Position numbers and translations under genes: made by a program. Shown here in pieces: positions 58,858 through 64,000 of a DNA stretch of 64,000 nt. This stretch comes from Chloroflexota bacterium. GTDB lineage: Bacteria > Chloroflexota > Anaerolineae > UBA2200. Where the stretch lies: the NCBI GenBank assembly GCA_014360755.1, contig JACIWX010000004.1:139172-203171 (forward strand), written 5' to 3'. A model generated the notes under the pieces. That model saw only the letters and a program-made list of their open reading frames with translations, was not told the DNA's origin and made no database searches. Position 1 is the first letter of the stretch; each line of letters starts with the position of its first letter.

Positions 58858-61650
58858 ATGACGCTTTATATTGAGTTTACAGTCAATGGTGAACCAGTGC
58901 GGGCTGAGGTCGTTGACCCCAAGACCACCCTGCTTTCCTATTTGCGCGATGTATTGCACCTAACAGGGCCAAAGAACGGTTGCGGGCAAGGGCACTGTGG
59001 TGCCTGTACGGTCATTGTCAATGGCAAGGCTCAGCGTTCCTGTTTGCTGCGCCTGGAACGATTGGCAGGAGCCCATGTTGAGACGGTGGAGGGCTTAGCC
59101 AAGGGTGGCCGCCTTCATCCCTTGCAGGAGGCGTTTATTGAGGAGGGAGCAATCCAATGTGGCTTTTGCACCCCGGGTATGTTGATGGCCTCTAAAGCGT
59201 TGTTGGATCGCAATCCAGACCCAAGCGATGAAGAGATACGCGATGCCCTGAAGGACAACCTTTGCCGTTGCACTGGATATGTCTCTATTCTCCGTGCAGT
59301 GAAAAAGGCAGCGCAGCGGCTGCGAGCACAAAGCCTACCTTCCGAAGCAATCGCCCCGCCTACCGCATGGGACGTGGTAGGCAAGGATGTGATGCGCAAG
59401 GATGCCTGGGCAAAAGTTACCGGCACACTGAAGTACGCTGATGATTTGTATGTGCCGGGGATGTTGCACGCCAGGGCATTGCGCAGCGCTTATCCCCATG
59501 CGGAAATCCTGGCGATTGACACATCCGAGGCAGAAAAGATACCAGGGGTAGTGGCTGTGTTGACGGCAAAGGATGTCCCAGGGCGCAATCGCTTTGGCTT
59601 GGTCGTTGCTGATCAGCCTGTCTTGGCTGATGACCGCGTACGCTATGTAGGCGATGCAGTAGCTTGCGTCTATGCTGAGAGCATTGCAGCGGCTGAAGAA
59701 GCACTGAGCAAGATCAAGGTAGAGTACAGAGAACTAGAGGTCGTATCCACTCCGCAGCGCGCGATGGAGCCTGACGCTCCCCGCATTCACGAAAAAGGCA
59801 ATATATTGGCTGAGCACCACGTACGCAAAGGGGATGTCGAAGCCGCTTTCCGTGAGGCTGACATTATCGTGGAAAATACGTACTACACTCCTTTCGTAGA
59901 ACATGCGTATTTAGAGCCAGAGGCTTGCCTGGCTTGCCCTGATGGAGAAGGGGGTGTGGCGATCTGGGTGGGGAGCCAGGGACCATACGTGGATCGCGCC
60001 CAAGTTGCTGCTTCCCTCGCTTTGCCACCAGAGAAGGTGCGCATTGTGCATACTCCAATGGGCGGTGGTTTTGGTGGCAAAGAGGATATCACTGTTCAAA
60101 TTCTAGCAGCGCTTGGGGCAGTGCGCACAGGTCGGCCGGTCAAGATGGTATTGCCCCGCCCGGATTCCATCCGGGTGAGTACCAAACGCCATGCTGAGTA
60201 CCTGCATTACAAGACCGCCGCTACTTCCGATGGCAAGTTGCTTGCTGTGGAAGCCACCATCATTGGCGATACTGGCGCCTATGCTTCTGTAGGGGCGTCG
60301 GTGCTTTTCCGCTCCGCTACCTTTGCTTGTGGGCCTTATGTAGTGCCCAATGTCAAAGTAGATGCCTATGCAGTCTATACCAATAACCCGCCTGCGGGGG
60401 CCATGCGGGGATTCGGCAGCCCTCAGGTTGCCTTCGCTGCAGACTGTCAGATGGACGAAATAGCCCACCGCCTGGGTATGGATCCCTTCGAATTCAGGTT
60501 GCGCAATGCACTGGAAGCCGGGGCTATCACGGCTACTGGGCATCTGGTTACAGAAAGCATCGGGGTCAAAGAATGCTTGACCGCTGTACGAGATGCGCTT
60601 GCTGCGCAACCGCTGCCCCAGCCCACGAAAGGCAAGCGGCTGGGCGTTGGGATTGCAGCAGCCTACAAGAACGTTGGATTGGGTCCGGGTGTGGAGGACA
60701 AAGCGGGCGCTATCGCTGAAGTGGACGCGGAAGGCCATCTCATCCTGCGTGGAGGATGTATTGACATGGGCCAGGGGCAGGATACTGTCATGGCACAAAT
60801 CGCCGCCCAGACGCTGCAGATACCCTACCGTGATATCGTTGTCGTGACTGGCGACACTGCCTCGTGCCCTGATTCGTTTATGACCACTGCCTCAAGAGCC
60901 ACTTTGTTCCAAGGTAATGCTGTCCAGATGGCGGTAGCGAGGCTCCGTGAGAAACTGCTCGATTATGCATGCAGCCAATTTGATTTGCAGCGGGAGACCG
61001 TAACCTTTGAGGCAGGCTGCGTTCGGGATAGAACTACTGGGGTTGCGATTTCGCTCGCTGAATTGGCACGCCAGGCAGCACGGCAGAATTATCGCCTTTT
61101 CGCTGAGGCGTATTATGAAGGGCCTGAATGCTATCGCAACCTCGAATTTGACGAGAGGCGATTTCTAGAAAATCCCGATCAATACCGCGTGCATGTAGCG
61201 TATTGCTTCTGCGCTCAGGCGTGCATTTTGGAGGTGGATGAGTGTAGTGGTGAGGTGCGTGTGCTCAAGATCATCGCCGCGCAAGACGTTGGCAAGGCTA
61301 TCCATCCCCAGAACATCCGAGGGCAGATCGAAGGCGGCGTGGTCATGGGCATGGGCTATGCGCTTTCTGAGGAGTTTGTCGTAGACGAGGGTTATGTTGT
61401 CACGGACACATTGCGCAAGTGCCAAGTCCCACGCATCACCCAGGTCCCGGAGATTGTGCCCCTGATTGTTGAGGATCCCCATAGTCAGGGACCTTTTGGA
61501 GCCAAGGGCATGGCTGAACTTTCAGTGGCATCCAGTGCTCCAGCGATTGCCAATGCCATCCATCATGCTTTGGGTGTGCGCATTCGGGCGCTGCCCATTA
61601 CGCCTGAGAAGATCCTCGCTGCCTTGCAGCAGGCGTCTGCTCCAGGCTAG
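58858..61650 (+). CDS. Molybdenum hydroxylase with fused 2Fe-2S and Mo domains (XdhD-like)
   Basis: 930 residues. The N-terminal Fe-S domain has all eight cysteines: C42, C47, C50, C62, then C101, C104, C136, C138. The Mo-pterin domain follows after a short linker, with MGGGFGGKED, AMRGFGSPQ, GCIDMGQGQDT and the catalytic glutamate region GAKGMAELS. The same fusion is seen in E. coli XdhD, linked to the YgeW/YgeY/YqeA purine-breakdown region. Substrate could be a purine or related N-heterocycle. No FAD subunit is encoded next to it, so electrons may go to another partner. GGGAGGAAGCA precedes ATG 58858. Confidence 0.9.
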   Translation: MTLYIEFTVNGEPVRAEVVDPKTTLLSYLRDVLHLTGPKNGCGQGHCGACTVIVNGKAQRSCLLRLERLAGAHVETVEGLAKGGRLHPLQEAFIEEGAIQCGFCTPGMLMASKALLDRNPDPSDEEIRDALKDNLCRCTGYVSILRAVKKAAQRLRAQSLPSEAIAPPTAWDVVGKDVMRKDAWAKVTGTLKYADDLYVPGMLHARALRSAYPHAEILAIDTSEAEKIPGVVAVLTAKDVPGRNRFGLVVADQPVLADDRVRYVGDAVACVYAESIAAAEEALSKIKVEYRELEVVSTPQRAMEPDAPRIHEKGNILAEHHVRKGDVEAAFREADIIVENTYYTPFVEHAYLEPEACLACPDGEGGVAIWVGSQGPYVDRAQVAASLALPPEKVRIVHTPMGGGFGGKEDITVQILAALGAVRTGRPVKMVLPRPDSIRVSTKRHAEYLHYKTAATSDGKLLAVEATIIGDTGAYASVGASVLFRSATFACGPYVVPNVKVDAYAVYTNNPPAGAMRGFGSPQVAFAADCQMDEIAHRLGMDPFEFRLRNALEAGAITATGHLVTESIGVKECLTAVRDALAAQPLPQPTKGKRLGVGIAAAYKNVGLGPGVEDKAGAIAEVDAEGHLILRGGCIDMGQGQDTVMAQIAAQTLQIPYRDIVVVTGDTASCPDSFMTTASRATLFQGNAVQMAVARLREKLLDYACSQFDLQRETVTFEAGCVRDRTTGVAISLAELARQAARQNYRLFAEAYYEGPECYRNLEFDERRFLENPDQYRVHVAYCFCAQACILEVDECSGEVRVLKIIAAQDVGKAIHPQNIRGQIEGGVVMGMGYALSEEFVVDEGYVVTDTLRKCQVPRITQVPEIVPLIVEDPHSQGPFGAKGMAELSVASSAPAIANAIHHALGVRIRALPITPEKILAALQQASAPG

Positions 61651-61703
61651 CTGACCTCTGTCCGCTGGCAAAGTCGCTTCCATCCTAAAGGAATGCAGGG
61701 AGA

Positions 61704-62465
61704 TCAATCTGAGCGGCTGTCAGGCTGGCGGGAACTAGCGGAATTCACTTCCTGTGTCTGGCCCTTGCGAAAGTCCACAAAGCGATACCCTACCCCGCGT
61801 TCATTGAAGATATATTTAGGGTGGCTGGGATCGGGCTCTATTTTCTGACGTAAATAGGTAATATACAGCCGCAGCAACTGGGTGTCGTCGCGGTACTCAT
61901 AACCCCAGACTTTGGAGAGCAATGTTTCGTGGGTCATCACCCAGCCAGCATTGTTGACCAGATGATAGAGCAAACGGTATTCGGTAGGCCGTAGTTTGAC
62001 GCGCTTGCCCCGTACAAGAACTTCGCGCCGCTGAAGGTCAACCGCCAGGTCCTCGTCAATGACAATGGTCGTCTTCTGCCCTGGCGAGGGCATTTCCGCA
62101 CGGCGTAAGGCAGCTTTGACCCGGCTTGCCAATTCACGCGGCGAAAAGGGTTTCGTGATGTAATCGTCGGCACCCAGTTCCAAGCCTCGTACTTTGTCCT
62201 CTTCCTCAGCCTTTACCGTCAGCATAATGACGGGCACATTGGAAATCTGCCGGATGCGCTCCAGCGTTTCATATCCATCCATCTCGGGCATCATGATGTC
62301 CAGGATAACGAGGTCAGGCAGTTCATCACGCACTTTCTCAATGGCTTCCATCCCGTTGGATGCTGTACTGACTTGATAGCCTTCCAATTCCAGGTTCATG
62401 CGTACAAAACGCAGCATGCGCGGTTCATCATCTACAATTAGGATATGTTTTTTTGCTTCGGTCAT
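61704..62465 (-). CDS. OmpR-family response regulator
   Basis: 253 residues. Receiver domain: acidic pair VDDEP, phosphorylated Asp in [19 protein letters not shown] switch Thr and Lys in [12 protein letters not shown]. The C-terminal winged helix has [36 protein letters not shown] and NERGVGYRF. It is encoded downstream of the histidine kinase on the same strand, separated by 70 nt with a heptamer repeat. Target genes are unknown; no phosphate genes are visible nearby. Confidence 0.95.
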   Translation of the reverse strand: MTEAKKHILIVDDEPRMLRFVRMNLELEGYQVSTASNGMEAIEKVRDELPDLVILDIMMPEMDGYETLERIRQISNVPVIMLTVKAEEEDKVRGLELGADDYITKPFSPRELASRVKAALRRAEMPSPGQKTTIVIDEDLAVDLQRREVLVRGKRVKLRPTEYRLLYHLVNNAGWVMTHETLLSKVWGYEYRDDTQLLRLYITYLRQKIEPDPSHPKYIFNERGVGYRFVDFRKGQTQEVNSASSRQPDSRSD

Positions 62466-62504
62466 GTCTGGTTCTCCTTTTTAAAGCGGCTAGCGTGGAT
62501 GGGT

Positions 62505-62532
62505 GAGCAACGAGTAATGAGTAACGAGTGAC
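62505..62532. repeat. Four tandem heptamers (GAGTAAC-like)
   Basis: GAGCAAC, GAGTAAT, GAGTAAC and GAGTGAC follow one another without gaps in the space between kinase and regulator genes. Such heptamer arrays are variable repeats in some bacteria. Confidence 0.75.
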
Positions 62533-62535
62533 GGG

Positions 62536-64000
62536 TTATGGCTGTCTAAGCGGTAGGGTGAAACGAAAAGTAGCGCCCTGACCTGGAGTGCTTTCCACCC
62601 AAATGCGTCCGCCATGCCCTTCTACAATTGCTTTGCACAGGAACAGCCCCAATCCAACGCCTTGGGTACGGCGGCCTAGGCCAGAATCGACACGATAGAA
62701 AGGTTCGAATAGCCTGGATTGTTTCTCCAAAGGGATACCGGGTCCGGTGTCCGAAACATACAACTCCACATAATCGGGATAGACACGCCCTCCCACTCGA
62801 ATGGTGCCGCCTTCAGGCGAGTACTTGATGGCATTGCTGATGAGATTCGAGAAGACTTCTTGCAAGCGCTCTTCATCGGCTAGAACAGGAGGGAAATCTT
62901 CTGGGAAGTCCAGTTGTAGGTCATGTTTGGTAGCCTGAACACGAAAACGTCCTACGGTTTTCGCGGCCAGTTTGGGAATAGCCACATCGCTTAATTCCAG
63001 TTTCAACATCCCTGCCTGGATACGGGAAGCCTCGAGCAGGTTATTGATCAAATGATGCAAGCGATCGCTTTCCTCTTCAATGATCTCCAGGCTTTCGCGC
63101 ACCGTGTTTTCATCCCAATGGGCGTCTTCACGGCGCAAGGTGCTGGCATAACCTTTGATCAAAGCCACCGGTGTTTTGAGCTCATGTGAGATCACGGAGA
63201 TGAACATGGCTTTCATCTCTTCTGCTTCACGGAAGCGAGTCACATCGTGCACATTGCCGATGATATTGACCAGTGTACCTTCGTTATCATAGAGGGGGGA
63301 GTAGGTAATGCTGACGCTGGTGCGATGACCGTCCGTGCGGATAATGTCGCCTTCTATCTGCAGTTTTCCTTCATTTTGCAGCGCTCGTAGGGGGCATTCT
63401 GTTTCGCACAAGTGAATACCTTGTGCGTTGCGCAGCGCGATCACGCGCCAGCATGGCTGACCATGAGCCTGTTCTGCTGTCCAACCGGTCATCTCAGCTA
63501 GAGCGCGGTTCATGATCTCAATACGGCATTGAGCATCCAGGATAAGTACGCCGTCCGCACTGTTCTCGATAATGGCCTCCACCCGCCGTTTTTCTTCCGC
63601 CAGTTGCTGGTAGAGCGTTGCATTGCGCACGGCAATCGCCGCCTGGTCAGCGAAGCTGGAAAGCACTTGGCGGTCATCGGCAGAAAAGGCTGTATCATGG
63701 GTGCGGAAGACGTAAATCAAGCCGATCAATCTGTCGTCCAAAGTGAGAGGCAGCCCCACAACCTGGCGCAAGTTGATGCCAGCGCTGGCTGCCACCAGCC
63801 GCAAGCGAGTGTAAAGATCAGGCATGGGCCAATGGGTGCGTTGCAGAGGGATATCGGTCAAAAGAGGAGCAAAGAGTTGGAGTGTGCTTGGAGGAAGCCC
63901 TATGCTAGCGCGCACGTGAAATGAACCATCTCGTCCCTGCAGCGCGATCAGACCTGCTTCGCCGCGCAGCATCTCTACTGCCTTACTAATGATTAGCTGT
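62536..64000 (-). CDS. Hybrid-free sensor histidine kinase with GAF and PAS domains (N-terminus outside window)
   Basis: The frame runs off the right edge; about 487 residues are visible (the ATG at 63972 is internal, since coding-like residues LIISKAVE precede it). Order: GAF domain (AGLIALQGRDG ... SFADQAAIAVRNATLY), PAS domain (ENSADGVLILDAQCRIEIMNRALAEMTGW), PAC-like part with a CETECPL stretch, then HisKA with the phospho-His in FISVISHELKTP and HATPase with N-box EVFSNLISNAIKYSP, DTGPGIP and GVGLGLFLCKAI. No membrane helix in the visible part. It should phosphorylate the OmpR-type regulator encoded next. Confidence 0.94.
   Translation of the reverse strand, partial: QLIISKAVEMLRGEAGLIALQGRDGSFHVRASIGLPPSTLQLFAPLLTDIPLQRTHWPMPDLYTRLRLVAASAGINLRQVVGLPLTLDDRLIGLIYVFRTHDTAFSADDRQVLSSFADQAAIAVRNATLYQQLAEEKRRVEAIIENSADGVLILDAQCRIEIMNRALAEMTGWTAEQAHGQPCWRVIALRNAQGIHLCETECPLRALQNEGKLQIEGDIIRTDGHRTSVSITYSPLYDNEGTLVNIIGNVHDVTRFREAEEMKAMFISVISHELKTPVALIKGYASTLRREDAHWDENTVRESLEIIEEESDRLHHLINNLLEASRIQAGMLKLELSDVAIPKLAAKTVGRFRVQATKHDLQLDFPEDFPPVLADEERLQEVFSNLISNAIKYSPEGGTIRVGGRVYPDYVELYVSDTGPGIPLEKQSRLFEPFYRVDSGLGRRTQGVGLGLFLCKAIVEGHGGRIWVESTPGQGATFRFTLPLRQP

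Noticed and set aside
1..64000. CRISPR arrays, prophage, autonomous insertion sequences
   Set aside because: No regularly spaced repeats, no cas, phage or transposase genes were seen; the only recombinase is a housekeeping Xer.

Overview
The window looks like a piece of the chromosome of an anaerobic or facultatively anaerobic member of the Chloroflexota (Anaerolineae-like). This rests on protein style: Thr-Pro-rich linkers between membrane anchors and outer domains (RodZ-like protein, penicillin-binding lipoprotein, glycosidase), a LuxR-HTH/membrane/Kelch protein, a tungsten-type aldehyde:ferredoxin oxidoreductase, and purine or ureido-compound degradation enzymes. No marker gene was searched, so the assignment is moderate. 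Promoters read well as TTGACA/TATAAT boxes with 16-18 bp spacers, and many starts have clear AGGAGG ribosome binding sites.

Layout. 0-6 kb holds housekeeping genes: the end of topoisomerase I, a Xer recombinase running in frame into an Xaa-Pro-type peptidase, a two-span membrane protein, a dGTPase-family phosphohydrolase with a probable CTG start, and a TIM-barrel protein. 6-13.8 kb is a minus-strand run: two glycosyltransferases and a polyprenyl-phosphate sugar-phosphate transferase, followed with a 1-bp overlap by YgeY-like hydrolase, flavin reductase, a variant transcarbamylase and carbamate kinase. 13.8-17.4 kb has a cold-shock gene with a structured leader, trpS, a PfkB kinase and homoserine dehydrogenase. 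17.4-28.2 kb is a plus-strand surface-glycan cluster: GT2, Wzm/Wzt exporter, coiled-coil methyltransferase, three GT4-like enzymes and a GT-C membrane protein. 28.2-30.5 kb has a RodZ-like protein and rimO.

30.7-40 kb is the most interesting block: one minus-strand transcription unit reading GntR regulator, proline-racemase-family enzyme, complete LivJHMGF transporter, YgeW-like transcarbamylase and a fold-type-II PLP enzyme. Its regulator is preceded by two ATTTyACTGAAAT sites 11 bp apart lying on its own promoter, and a 10/13 match lies before livJ. I infer uptake and breakdown of a carbamoylated (ureido) amino acid, with carbamoyl phosphate turned to ATP by the carbamate kinase at 6-7 kb.

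40-52.6 kb has a small phosphodiesterase whose promoter and RBS are separated by a MITE-like insertion, then a PrsW protease, PHP and MBL/beta-CASP enzymes, DUF72, deoC, recO, a dockerin-bearing glycosidase, a UroD-family protein, threonine aldolase and an AOR-family enzyme. 52.9-64 kb has a MecA-like PBP lipoprotein, a MEMO protein, tRNA-Arg, a low-complexity protein, the LuxR-Kelch protein, a fused Fe-S/Mo hydroxylase (XdhD-like) and a two-component system whose kinase runs off the window.

No CRISPR array, phage, rRNA or autonomous transposase gene was seen.
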